64,000 nucleotides of DNA from NCBI GenBank assembly GCA_025928545.1, contig JAICJH010000019.1, forward strand, positions 1-64,000. The letters run 5' to 3'. This DNA is from Bryobacteraceae bacterium (lineage in GTDB: Bacteria; Acidobacteriota; Terriglobia; Bryobacterales; Bryobacteraceae). Under the pieces are notes generated by a model. The model had not been told where the DNA came from, searched no databases, and saw only the letters and a program-made list of their open reading frames with translations. This document shows, piece after piece, positions 1-7,901 of this stretch; the first letter of the stretch is position 1, and each line of letters begins with the position of its first letter. The position numbers and the translations under genes are program-made.

Positions 1-684
1 ATCAGCAAAGCCGCAATGTTCTAAAAGACCCTTGATGAACAGCTCGAATGCTCTCGGTTCCAGAGAGAGCAGCTTGCCTCGGATGTTCTCAAGGCGTTCG
101 AACTCGCCAGCTTGCGGAGCGTTTCCGCGAACTATCTCGTCATCATCCGGGTCATCGGGGCGCTTACTTCTTGACGCAGTGAGGACGTCACTCGAGATGA
201 CTGCATCCCTGGCAAGCAGCACCACTTTCGGCTCGTCATGAACCCTCAGTTCGAAAATCCAAACCTTACGAGCTTTGCCGTCGACGTCAAGTTGCGTATC
301 CGGGTAGTGACGGATGTATTCGAGCAGTCCAAGGTATTTCCACCGCTTCGGTCCGACCGCCTTGTCTCTCCGACTGGCAATAAGCTCAAACCCGTGGAGG
401 GGAAAGTTCCGTGTCCGTTGCTCAATCAAGCGCTTGTTTGAACCTGACAGGGTTTGTTCACCAAATTTGCCCGCCGCCGTGTAGGTGAGAATCCCGTCCT
501 CCAACCTATCGTTGTAAGGCTTCTCGCCAGCCCCATGGAGACCTTCGTCGGCAGTCATGATCGCGGCGCGGACAACGTCTCCGGCAGGAGCATTTAGCCG
601 AATGCCGCCGGCGTTACCAACATTCAGAGATGTGATGATCTCCTGATTTGAATAGAGCTGCCCGACAATGAGTTCATCGACCAT
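1..684 (-). CDS. Mrr-type modification-dependent restriction endonuclease, partial (3' end beyond left edge)
   Basis: The minus-strand frame is open from an ATG at 684 to the window edge, giving about 228 residues with no stop. The N-terminal half resembles the SRA-like domains fused to restriction enzymes: a segment ILTYTAAGKFGEQTLSGSNK is close to the family pattern of YTG.G..GDQ.L..GN, followed by PLHGFELI and RWKYLGLLEY. Near the edge LEPRAFELFIKGLLEHCGF matches the start of the Mrr catalytic domain (FE..I..LL...GF). The D-(E/Q)xK nuclease residues would lie outside the window. Such enzymes cut DNA carrying modified bases and act as type IV restriction. The frame is also open upstream to a stop at 775-777, so a GTG start at 741 is possible. 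Domain assignment is from memory of family patterns. Confidence 0.72.
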   Translation of the reverse strand, partial: MVDELIVGQLYSNQEIITSLNVGNAGGIRLNAPAGDVVRAAIMTADEGLHGAGEKPYNDRLEDGILTYTAAGKFGEQTLSGSNKRLIEQRTRNFPLHGFELIASRRDKAVGPKRWKYLGLLEYIRHYPDTQLDVDGKARKVWIFELRVHDEPKVVLLARDAVISSDVLTASRSKRPDDPDDDEIVRGNAPQAGEFERLENIRGKLLSLEPRAFELFIKGLLEHCGFAD

Positions 685-978
685 GTGAAGAGAGTCACAG
701 GCTGCGCCGTCGCAGCCCGTCAACGGACTAAGATACAACACGCCGTGGCCTCGCGGCCCGGCTTTAGTGCTGGTTCAAATGAGAAATGATCGGGATTCGT
801 CAACCAGGTCTCTGACCGCATACAAGAGTTCCTTTTATAGCCGAACTTGCGACGGGATTCCCGGCGCGGACTTCCCGTTTCGGGTTTTGAAGTCAGTACA
901 ACGTCCTTTGTCATTCACTATCTTGCCTTTGCACACGGGGGGAGGTTCGGGATAGTTGCCCGACTTGCCGACAAACCG
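685..978. other. Intergenic stretch without a supported gene
   Basis: About 290 bases between the start of the restriction gene and the end of the membrane protein gene. Short frames exist on both strands but none has protein-like composition or a plausible start signal. I see no clear hairpin plus T-run. It should contain the promoter of the restriction gene, which I cannot place. Confidence 0.5.
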
Positions 979-1656
979 TCAAAGTGGCTTGGTTCCGGTT
1001 GGCCTTTCCCGTCCGCCTCTGAATCCCAATACGGCGGCGACTCCAGTAAGGAGGAACAGCACGAAGGCCGGCAATGCGATGTTGCGTTGGACTGCACCGA
1101 TTAGCGATGCGGAGAAAACAGAGTTTCTAGCACCATTCAACAACGTGAGCTGAATGAGGACAAACCATGCAGCCAACAGCAGTAAAAGACCGAGACGACT
1201 CCCATGAGCGATCACTCTCACAACCTTGCTCCCGAGGTTCCCTGATTGATCTCCACCGCGCGGCTGGAGTGCGTGATGCAGAAACATTAGCAGCACGGCG
1301 CTGAAATAGAGCGCAGACAAGATCAGGCCAGGCTGACCGTAGCAGCGATTCGATATTTGCCACCACTCGTCTTCAACCGAAAGCGTGATGGCAAGGACGC
1401 CTGCGATTGCCAGCCATCGCGGAGCAGAATGATTTCGCCACCCTTGCGTGATGCAACCGATGAAAGCGGTAAACCAAACCAACGCGATGAGGTTGTGCAT
1501 GGGGCCATAGTTTACGAATGCCATGCAAGGGTTCCAGCGCGCATCGGTGCCCGCTCCGAGTTGGCTTTGTCTCGACATTGGAAGAAAAACGGAAATCATG
1601 AGTACCAAAAGTGTTCCCAGGGCGAAAAGGCTCGTAATCCTGTATCTAGTCCTCAT
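979..1656 (-). CDS. Integral membrane protein of unknown function
   Basis: A 225-residue protein starting MRTRYRITSLFALG. An in-frame start 11 codons upstream at 1689 is possible, but the shorter form puts a basic N terminus directly before the first hydrophobic helix, as usual. About five to six transmembrane segments are visible: residues about 7-27 (LFALGTLLVLMISVFL), one near NLIALVWFTAFIGC, one at WLAIAGVLAIT, one at LILSALYFSAVLLMFLHHAL, one at LGLLLLLAAWFVLIQL and one at the C terminus (FVLFLLTGVAAVLGF). There are no catalytic motifs I recognise. It stands alone on the minus strand, with about 340 bases upstream that hold a gene relic. No function is proposed. Confidence 0.72.
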   Translation of the reverse strand: MRTRYRITSLFALGTLLVLMISVFLPMSRQSQLGAGTDARWNPCMAFVNYGPMHNLIALVWFTAFIGCITQGWRNHSAPRWLAIAGVLAITLSVEDEWWQISNRCYGQPGLILSALYFSAVLLMFLHHALQPRGGDQSGNLGSKVVRVIAHGSRLGLLLLLAAWFVLIQLTLLNGARNSVFSASLIGAVQRNIALPAFVLFLLTGVAAVLGFRGGRERPTGTKPL

Positions 1657-1890
1657 AGGTGGCGCTCCAGGGTCGCCGACAGATTGCAAAAAAGCTTGGC
1701 AGTATCAAACACGTCTCTTCCGACCGGGATGAGAAACAACCCACCTGCACAATTGTCGCGAAGGGTGCCCGCGACCTCAATAGTCTTGCTCAGCGTCGCG
1801 AAACTAATGGCTCCAACTAAAGGTCCCGGATTGATCGCAGCCATTCGACACCGTTCAGCTTCGCACGATTCCAATGAGACGCGCCACATG

Positions 1891-1975
1891 TCCCGTGGCC
1901 ATTCTGCACAACCTGAGCAACCAGATCGCATTCGGCGACTGTTCCGTTCAGGGATTTTGAAACAAACGGAGCGGC
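1891..1975 (-). pseudogene. Relic of the C-terminal region of a beta-propeller/cytochrome c gene
   Basis: This 85-base block matches 5151-5235, inside the intact cytochrome gene at 4957-7860, at 76 of 85 positions counted by eye. On the minus strand it reads APFVSKSLNGTVAECDLVAQ followed by VVQNGHGT, against APFVSKSLNGAVTECDLVAQ and VVQNGHVT in the intact gene. The match stops abruptly on both sides and there is no surrounding open frame for the rest of the gene. It sits just downstream of the 3' end of the 2001-2885 gene. I read it as the remnant of a second copy of the cytochrome gene that was otherwise deleted. Confidence 0.7.
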
Positions 1976-2000
1976 TGGCCCGCCGCCTTGGTGTACTTCT

Positions 2001-2885
2001 TCAACGGATCGGCACGTGTTGAAGTGCGGGACGGTTTTTCGAATCAGCCGAGGCGTCGATATTCTTCCATAATTCCGTCCATGCGGACGAAAGGTCGTTT
2101 ACTCCGTCGGGAGTCGCGGCAAAGCCGTCGCGTTTCAGCAGGGTGTCTACGGTGGCGCGCGACCTTGCAAACGCCGCGTCGATCTTTTTCTGCCAGGCCG
2201 GCGTCAGCGAAACCGAGGCCCCGATAGAGGCCGTGAAGTATTCGGACGCGCCCGTAGCGAGTGCAAGCGCTTTGGCAGCGGTGTCGGGTGCATGGCTGGG
2301 CGCCGGGATGCCCAACCTGTACCAGGGCAGCGCCCAATTATCGGCCGCGAAGATTCCGTCGGGATTGTCCAGCCAGAGCCAGGCATGCAGCATCGCCATG
2401 CGCGGCTCGTCGTTGGCGTTGCTCATCGCACCCATGTCCATTGCATGGTCATGGCCAGCCAGCTGGTGGCGCGGCAATTCCGTTTCATCCTCGATTGTGC
2501 GGTAGTGGTCATGCCACTTTTCTTTCGCCACGGGCCAGTCCGGCGGGGCTTCCCCCTTCAATAGCGGGAGGATGTAGGCGACGCCGAGGAGTCGCGGGCG
2601 GCCCGACACCACTACATAGGTCAGGACCTCCGGGTGTGCGGCTTCGAATTTGCCATCAAAAAGAAGTCCGATGTTGATCCAATGCTCGCCCATGCCGGGG
2701 AAATCGGTGCCGATTTTCCGGTAGCCGTCAGCAATGGCCACCGACCGATCCCGGTACTTTTCGCTGGCCGCCCTCGCCGTTTCGATGAAGGCCGAAACCT
2801 GCTCATCCCGCGCAGGTGACGCCTGCGGCATCGCGGGGTGAACGCAGGCAAGTGTGGCCAGGCTGAGAATGAAACCGCACCTCAA
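2001..2885 (-). CDS. Exported conserved protein of unknown function
   Basis: A 294-residue protein with an N-terminal signal peptide (MRCGFILSLATLACVHPAMP, probable cleavage after AMPQA). The mature part is hydrophilic and Trp/His rich, with a central GHDHAMDMGAM His/Met cluster that could bind a metal, preceded by KEKWHDHYR. I recognise the general look of an uncharacterised family (GMGEHWINIGLLFDGKF, RPRLLGVAYILPLLKG) but cannot name a function. The ATG overlaps the stop of the upstream small gene by four bases, so the two are probably co-translated. The extreme C terminus abuts the cytochrome relic at 1891-1975, so the last residues (LQHVPIR) may not be the ancestral end. Confidence 0.8.
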   Translation of the reverse strand: MRCGFILSLATLACVHPAMPQASPARDEQVSAFIETARAASEKYRDRSVAIADGYRKIGTDFPGMGEHWINIGLLFDGKFEAAHPEVLTYVVVSGRPRLLGVAYILPLLKGEAPPDWPVAKEKWHDHYRTIEDETELPRHQLAGHDHAMDMGAMSNANDEPRMAMLHAWLWLDNPDGIFAADNWALPWYRLGIPAPSHAPDTAAKALALATGASEYFTASIGASVSLTPAWQKKIDAAFARSRATVDTLLKRDGFAATPDGVNDLSSAWTELWKNIDASADSKNRPALQHVPIR

Positions 2886-3295
2886 GGAGTCGCTATCTCC
2901 GTTTGCCCGTAGGCCTGGAGTAGTTGAACGAGCAACTCCGGAGTCAAGCCCTGCGGAAAACGGCTGAGCAACCGGAGGTGTTCCTTCACGTCCGCATTGG
3001 GCGCGGTTCGATTGGAAATGACATAGCCCGAAGTCTGATCGAGCTCCGTGGACAGGATCTCCGAGTACGGCGTCATGTGCACCTTATTGTGAATCAAGAC
3101 GATGATCCCGGTCTCGCCCAGCGCAAGCAGTTCACCCGAGGTTTTTCCCTGAGGTGTCGAGATCGCGATGCCTACACCCGCGGGTTGCTGCGCGGGCCGG
3201 TACTTCGCCGTCGACATTCCGACAAAGCACGCACTGCTCACGTACGACGCCATCGCTATCAAAAGAATTCCTGTTACGCTGCTTAGCCGCGGCAT
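2882..3295 (-). CDS. Small exported protein of unknown function
   Basis: 137 residues. The N terminus (MPRLSSVTGILLIAMASYVSSACF) is a hydrophobic signal segment ending in SSAC, a fair but not perfect lipobox, so it may be a lipoprotein. The body has STPQGKTSGELLALGETGIIVLI, which suggests a short beta-rich domain of the type seen in secreted proteins that report a stored parameter, but I cannot assign a family. It overlaps the downstream 294-residue gene by four bases and follows the 522-residue lipoprotein gene by 12 bases, so the three look like one transcript. Confidence 0.75.
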   Translation of the reverse strand: MPRLSSVTGILLIAMASYVSSACFVGMSTAKYRPAQQPAGVGIAISTPQGKTSGELLALGETGIIVLIHNKVHMTPYSEILSTELDQTSGYVISNRTAPNADVKEHLRLLSRFPQGLTPELLVQLLQAYGQTEIATP

Positions 3296-3307
3296 TTCAT
3301 TGGCTCC

Positions 3308-4876
3308 CTAATTGACAGGCACGCGTTCTTTCACAAATCGCGCCTCGAATGACTCCCGTGCTAAAGACCATTTCTGAAGCGCCGCCAGGATCGACTGGTC
3401 GGATGGCATGAATGGCTCCTTCGCTGAAGCGGTTCGGATCCACGAGCCGCGAATCCATTCTGTGTAATAGCCCTGCGAGGACAACAGGAACGTTCGCGAT
3501 TGTCCGGCGGCGGCCGGTCCGACATTGAAATCGGCAAAGAACCTTTGGCCCGGATTGGTTTGCAGATAACGGTCGTCTGAGGCAACCATATTTTCGACCG
3601 CAGTCGGTTCAACGCCGCCTTGCGATCCGGTAACACGAGAAAGGGGGATGACGCGGGGCTTTGGCTGGCGCGCGGCCAGGGCTACACCGACGTGATCGAT
3701 TCTCCAGTGGTCGGCGAGGAACGAGAGGCGGATTCGCAGCGATTTCTCGCCCTTTTGGGCGGGGATCACGGCGGCGACATCGTGCCATGCGATGGGGCCG
3801 GAATCGGGAATGCGCGAAACCTCGGTCCAGACGTCATCGCGCAAAACCAAAATATGGAGGCCCGCACGGCGTTCGTGCCAGCGGCCTAATTCGACGGCCG
3901 TGGAGATGCGCGCCAGGCCGGAGCCGAGCCAGTCGATGGCGCGGGCGCCGGCCGGTCCCAACATCACGTCATAAAGAAGCGTAGTGCTCAGCAGACTGTT
4001 ACGAAGGCGGAAGACCAGAGTTGTTGAGTCGGCCCCTTCCGAAACGGGAGCCGTGAGATCGATCCAGTCGTTGAGATCGGCAGCGGTTGCCTTGTCGATG
4101 GCCCGCGGATCGGTTTTGTAGAACGAGTCGTCTGCCGCTCCAAGAGTGGCTCGCTGATTCACGCCGGCGCGGTCGGTAATGTCGTCCGGAGTGCGCACTC
4201 CGCTCACCACGAGAGGGTGGCCCTGGGGGTCGGGCAAAACAAACTCGTTTTCGCTATGAGTTACTTCGAAGAGTTCGAGTTGATTGATGTAGTGGGTTTC
4301 CATTGCCTCATTCCGGACTTCGAGCCGGAGCGTGCCGGCGGAGTCGGGCTGTGCGCGGAGGCGGTCCACATCGCGGGCTTCGAAAAGAGGGGCAATGCTG
4401 TTGGAGAACAGCTCCGCTTCCTCGACTTTGCCGTCGCCGGAATAGATTGTGGGACATGAGCCGAAGACCGCCACGGCAAGCGCGGCGGTACCGGCGAGGA
4501 CCCCGGCTGTTGCGAGCGTGGAAACGATAGCGGTTTCCGCGACATTGATTTTCGTGCGAAAGCTTTCCATGCCAATTACGGAATCAAGCGGCAGGCTATC
4601 TACGCGACCGGACTGTTTTAACGCAAGGTCGTAGCGAAGGCCAACGCCCAGCAGCTTATCGCCGGAGACAACAACGCCGCGATCGTAGACCACCGTGGAG
4701 CCGTCTTTCAGGTGCGCTTTGACCGGGCTCGTTACCGTGGTCGCGGACGCCGGGTCGATCTTTTTCACCTGAACCCCGCGGAAGACCACGACGCATCCGG
4801 CCGCCCAGATTACGGTGGCGCATAGCATCGCAGCGACAATAAGTCGACGAGGCGGACGAACTGTAATTTTACTCAC
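3308..4876 (-). CDS. Putative lipoprotein of unknown function
   Basis: 522 residues from a GTG start. The N terminus (RPPRRLIVAAMLCATVIWAAGC) is a lipoprotein signal with a lipobox-like WAAGC at about residue 28. A second hydrophobic stretch near residues 115-137 (IVSTLATAGVLAGTAALAVA) may be a transmembrane or buried helix. Downstream are beta-rich segments, including one resembling a host-attachment-type domain (NQLELFEVTH) and LRLEVRNEAMETHYIN. It is the first gene of a probable three-gene unit with 2882-3295 and 2001-2885. A good sigma-70-like promoter lies immediately upstream, so close that the transcript may be leaderless. Function unknown. Confidence 0.8.
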   Translation of the reverse strand: MSKITVRPPRRLIVAAMLCATVIWAAGCVVVFRGVQVKKIDPASATTVTSPVKAHLKDGSTVVYDRGVVVSGDKLLGVGLRYDLALKQSGRVDSLPLDSVIGMESFRTKINVAETAIVSTLATAGVLAGTAALAVAVFGSCPTIYSGDGKVEEAELFSNSIAPLFEARDVDRLRAQPDSAGTLRLEVRNEAMETHYINQLELFEVTHSENEFVLPDPQGHPLVVSGVRTPDDITDRAGVNQRATLGAADDSFYKTDPRAIDKATAADLNDWIDLTAPVSEGADSTTLVFRLRNSLLSTTLLYDVMLGPAGARAIDWLGSGLARISTAVELGRWHERRAGLHILVLRDDVWTEVSRIPDSGPIAWHDVAAVIPAQKGEKSLRIRLSFLADHWRIDHVGVALAARQPKPRVIPLSRVTGSQGGVEPTAVENMVASDDRYLQTNPGQRFFADFNVGPAAAGQSRTFLLSSQGYYTEWIRGSWIRTASAKEPFMPSDQSILAALQKWSLARESFEARFVKERVPVN

Positions 4877-4885
4877 GTTTGCGTA

Positions 4886-4913
4886 AGTATACAGGGTTTT
4901 CGTCAGAAATCAA
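4886..4913 (-). promoter_or_regulatory. Predicted sigma-70-type promoter for the 522-residue lipoprotein gene
   Basis: Reading the minus strand there is TTGATT (4913-4908), a 16-base spacer and TATACT (4891-4886). The -10 box matches five of six consensus bases. The GTG start codon at 4876 lies only nine bases after the -10 box, so transcription from here would give almost no leader. That makes this either a leaderless gene or a chance match. Confidence 0.4.
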
Positions 4914-4956
4914 TGGAAATTGTTAAGGTGCTGCGCACGGACCGGGCGGGCACCCG

Positions 4957-7860
4957 TCAGCGCGGGCGGGGTCTTCCCTGCACTTCTGTGTTGTTAAACG
5001 CGAGGCGGCGGCCTGAGCCTGGAGTTGCGGCGGTGTAGGTGACTTCCTGGCCGGGTGTGGCGGCGAGGGCGCGGAGGGCAGCGTCGGAGATGCGTCCGAG
5101 GCTGCGGTCCTGCATGAAATCCCCGGCCAACGGATCGTAGAGATAGCCGGTCACGTGGCCGTTCTGCACAACCTGTGCAACCAGATCGCACTCGGTGACC
5201 GCTCCGTTCAGGGATTTCGAAACAAACGGAGCGCCTGCGCGCTGCTTCAGCAGATCGATTCGCGCACCGGCGGTAACGCTGTTCGTGTTGGTCAGAGTTA
5301 TTTGCTGGCCTGTGATGGGCGCGAGGTCGGTGTCGAAGGCGAGGATGTACTGCTCCATGTCGCGCCGGGCAGCGTCGGTATTCTTTTGCGGGAAGCCGGA
5401 GTTCGCGGTGGGACGAAACACTGCCGCGTTGAAGAAGCGGTAGAGCGTGTCGACGGAGCCATCGCCGGTAAAGCCGAAGCCGCGGATCTGGGCGCCGGTG
5501 GCGCCGCTATCGGCGAGATCGCTGAACGGCAACGCGGGATTGCCGAACATGCCGACTCTGGCGTAGGCGTTGCGAAGGTGGGGGATCTTGACGATTTGCG
5601 GGAAGCCTTCAAAGCTCTGGTTCCCCGCCGTGCCGTAGTTTCCGTTGGCCGGATTCAGGGTGTGGCAGCCGTTGCAGGTGAAGGATGCCTGTCCGGCCAA
5701 TTGATCGAGAGCGGCGGAGACAATGCCATCGGAAGGACGCGGCCCGGCGTAGAAGGCCTGTCCGTTCTTCTGCGATGCGGTCAGCGAGTTATCCAGACTG
5801 CGAACAGGATTCGGAGGCGGCAGCACGTCGAGCTGAAAGTTGGCGAAAGTCTGCATCTGCGCCTGGCTCGGCATGTCCGGACTGCCGATTAAACCCTGGA
5901 ACGCGCCGGCGAAATTCAGAAACGACAGATTGGAGTCGAGGGCGGCGGTGCCGAAGATTCCGGTGGAGCGATCGCCGCGCCAGTGCATGGCGCCGGAGTA
6001 GCGCATGCCGCGCAGGGTCTGGGTGAGGAAGGGTCCTTTCATGGGATGGAAGTCGCTGGCGATATTGCTGCCGTTGAGCGGAGTGGTGATGCCGCCGGCG
6101 TTGGCTGCAACAAGAAAAGGAATGAGGAGGCCGAAGTTGATCGGGATGGGGCTGGTGGTGACCGCGGCGTCGGGGTTGCCGAGGTCCCAGGCGATGTCAT
6201 CCATGTCTCCGAAAATGTGACAGCTGGCGCAGGTGGCTTCGCCATTTCCGGAGAATTGGGTCGCGTCGTAGAGCATGGGACGGCCACGGACGATGGAGGG
6301 AGATTCGGGATTTTGTAAGGCCGATGCCGAGATTTCGGACTTCGACTTGAGATCGACGGTTTTCACTGCATCGTCAAAGCGGGTCATTACATAGAGGAGG
6401 CCGCGGGGTTCATCGAGCACCAGACCGGCGACACCGCCTCCGCTGACGGGAATGTAGTTGGCACTGCTCTTGACGGGATCGAAAGTATCGGCCTGAAGTT
6501 CGGCGGTATCGAAAACACCGACCTTCGAAGAGCCGAAGGCTGCGACGTACAGGGTTTTGCCGTCGGCTGTGATGGCCATATCGAGCGGCATGGAAAGACT
6601 GCGCAGTTTCGCGGTGGGATCAAAGCCCGCGCTGCCGGCAAGCTGGGTGTAGTTGATGTGCTTGTTGAGATGACGCGGTGTGACGGCAGTTCCCGAGATC
6701 ACGGTGATGCGGGCTTCGGCGAGATGGCCCTGCACGGTGTGGCCCGCAAATGTGCCGGGGCCTTCGAAACGCACGTTGTTGACCGCGTCGGTATTTGAAA
6801 CGTAGAGGACGCCGGTCCGAGGGTTCGTCGCCATGTTGAAGAGCGTAGTGCCGACGTGCGCGTACGCGGCGGTCTGTGTCAGGGTGTTGGCGTCGAAGGC
6901 GAAGACGTCGCTATCGGGCAGCGAGAAACGCACGGAGGCGTCCCAGACACGATGCAGTTCGTCTTCCCAGTGGCTGGTGGCATTGTTGTACTTCACGATG
7001 AGACCGGTCTCGGGCGCAGGCTCTCCGAGATGGTCTGTAGCAGGACCTGGATTACCGCCGGGGCTTGAGGAGCCGTCGGGAAAAGTGCAGGGCTTCGACT
7101 GGAAACCGGTGCAGACCCTGCCCTGCGGGATGGTTGTGGTCTGGTTGCCGGATTTGAAGCCCGCTACGTAGACGGTGTTGCCATCGGGGCTGACGGCGAG
7201 GGCGCGGGGTGTGTCGGTGAAGAAGCTGAGAATGCGCAGGGGGATTCCGCCGAGGCTGGCGGAGGTTGTGGCGTCGAGATTGGCGGGATCGAAAACCCAG
7301 ACGTCGGCGCGGGGAATGCCTGGCGTGGTGAGTTGGGGATCGCCTGCGCCGGGCACGTTGGCGAGGGAGGGGCCGGTGCGCTGCTGTCCGCGATGCGCGG
7401 TTGTGATGAAGGCGCGGAGCGGTGTGCCGGCGAAGACGATGTCGCGCGGCTCATCGCCAACGAGTAGGGTTCGGACGACGTGGGGCGTGCCGGTGAGGCT
7501 TACGATGCTGACGCTGTCGGAAAGATGGTTGGCGACCCAGACTTCCGAATTGGTGCGGGCGGCGACAGCGACGGGCTCGAGACCGACGGGGACACGGTAT
7601 TTGAGAAGGGGGACGCCAGCGGTCAGGTCGAAAATTTCGAGGGTGCCGTTGGGTGTGTTGGCGGCGAAGAGAGTCTTCCCGTCGGGCGACTTGGCGAGAG
7701 GGCGCACCTGGTCGCTTTCGAACTCGACGAAGGAAGGGCCGGTGGTGGCGGCGTGGACGGATTTGCTGCGGATCAGAGTTGCTGCCGAATATGCGACCAG
7801 GACGAGCGCGATAAGGGGGAGGAGCCAACGTAGGGGAGATTGGCGAACGAATGCCTGCAT
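4957..7860 (-). CDS. Exported YVTN-type beta-propeller protein with C-terminal di-haem cytochrome c region
   Basis: 967 residues. Residues 1-38 are a signal/anchor (LPLIALVLVAYSAATLI then VHAATTG). Residues about 45-520 carry repeated propeller blades with sequences such as SPDGKTLFAANT, SPDGNTVYVAG and TADGKTLYVAAFG, typical of the 40-residue YVTN/YncE repeat. The C-terminal part holds two haem c attachment motifs, CASCH (about residues 544-548) and CNGCH (about 729-733), with many Met residues that could ligate haem, as in the di-haem cytochrome c peroxidase/MauG group. The likely role is periplasmic electron transfer or oxidation of an unknown substrate. It stands alone between the lipoprotein unit and the esterase gene. 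A fragment of its 3' region recurs at 1891-1975. Confidence 0.88.
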   Translation of the reverse strand: MQAFVRQSPLRWLLPLIALVLVAYSAATLIRSKSVHAATTGPSFVEFESDQVRPLAKSPDGKTLFAANTPNGTLEIFDLTAGVPLLKYRVPVGLEPVAVAARTNSEVWVANHLSDSVSIVSLTGTPHVVRTLLVGDEPRDIVFAGTPLRAFITTAHRGQQRTGPSLANVPGAGDPQLTTPGIPRADVWVFDPANLDATTSASLGGIPLRILSFFTDTPRALAVSPDGNTVYVAGFKSGNQTTTIPQGRVCTGFQSKPCTFPDGSSSPGGNPGPATDHLGEPAPETGLIVKYNNATSHWEDELHRVWDASVRFSLPDSDVFAFDANTLTQTAAYAHVGTTLFNMATNPRTGVLYVSNTDAVNNVRFEGPGTFAGHTVQGHLAEARITVISGTAVTPRHLNKHINYTQLAGSAGFDPTAKLRSLSMPLDMAITADGKTLYVAAFGSSKVGVFDTAELQADTFDPVKSSANYIPVSGGGVAGLVLDEPRGLLYVMTRFDDAVKTVDLKSKSEISASALQNPESPSIVRGRPMLYDATQFSGNGEATCASCHIFGDMDDIAWDLGNPDAAVTTSPIPINFGLLIPFLVAANAGGITTPLNGSNIASDFHPMKGPFLTQTLRGMRYSGAMHWRGDRSTGIFGTAALDSNLSFLNFAGAFQGLIGSPDMPSQAQMQTFANFQLDVLPPPNPVRSLDNSLTASQKNGQAFYAGPRPSDGIVSAALDQLAGQASFTCNGCHTLNPANGNYGTAGNQSFEGFPQIVKIPHLRNAYARVGMFGNPALPFSDLADSGATGAQIRGFGFTGDGSVDTLYRFFNAAVFRPTANSGFPQKNTDAARRDMEQYILAFDTDLAPITGQQITLTNTNSVTAGARIDLLKQRAGAPFVSKSLNGAVTECDLVAQVVQNGHVTGYLYDPLAGDFMQDRSLGRISDAALRALAATPGQEVTYTAATPGSGRRLAFNNTEVQGRPRPR

Positions 7861-7901
7861 GACGTGTATCGATTAGTATAGTCGCGTTTCGACCCTGGGG
7901 A

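Noticed and set aside
847-1104. Small plus-strand frames of about 60-85 codons in 767-1153
   Set aside because: No motif, no start signal and composition of non-coding DNA; partly antisense to the membrane protein gene.
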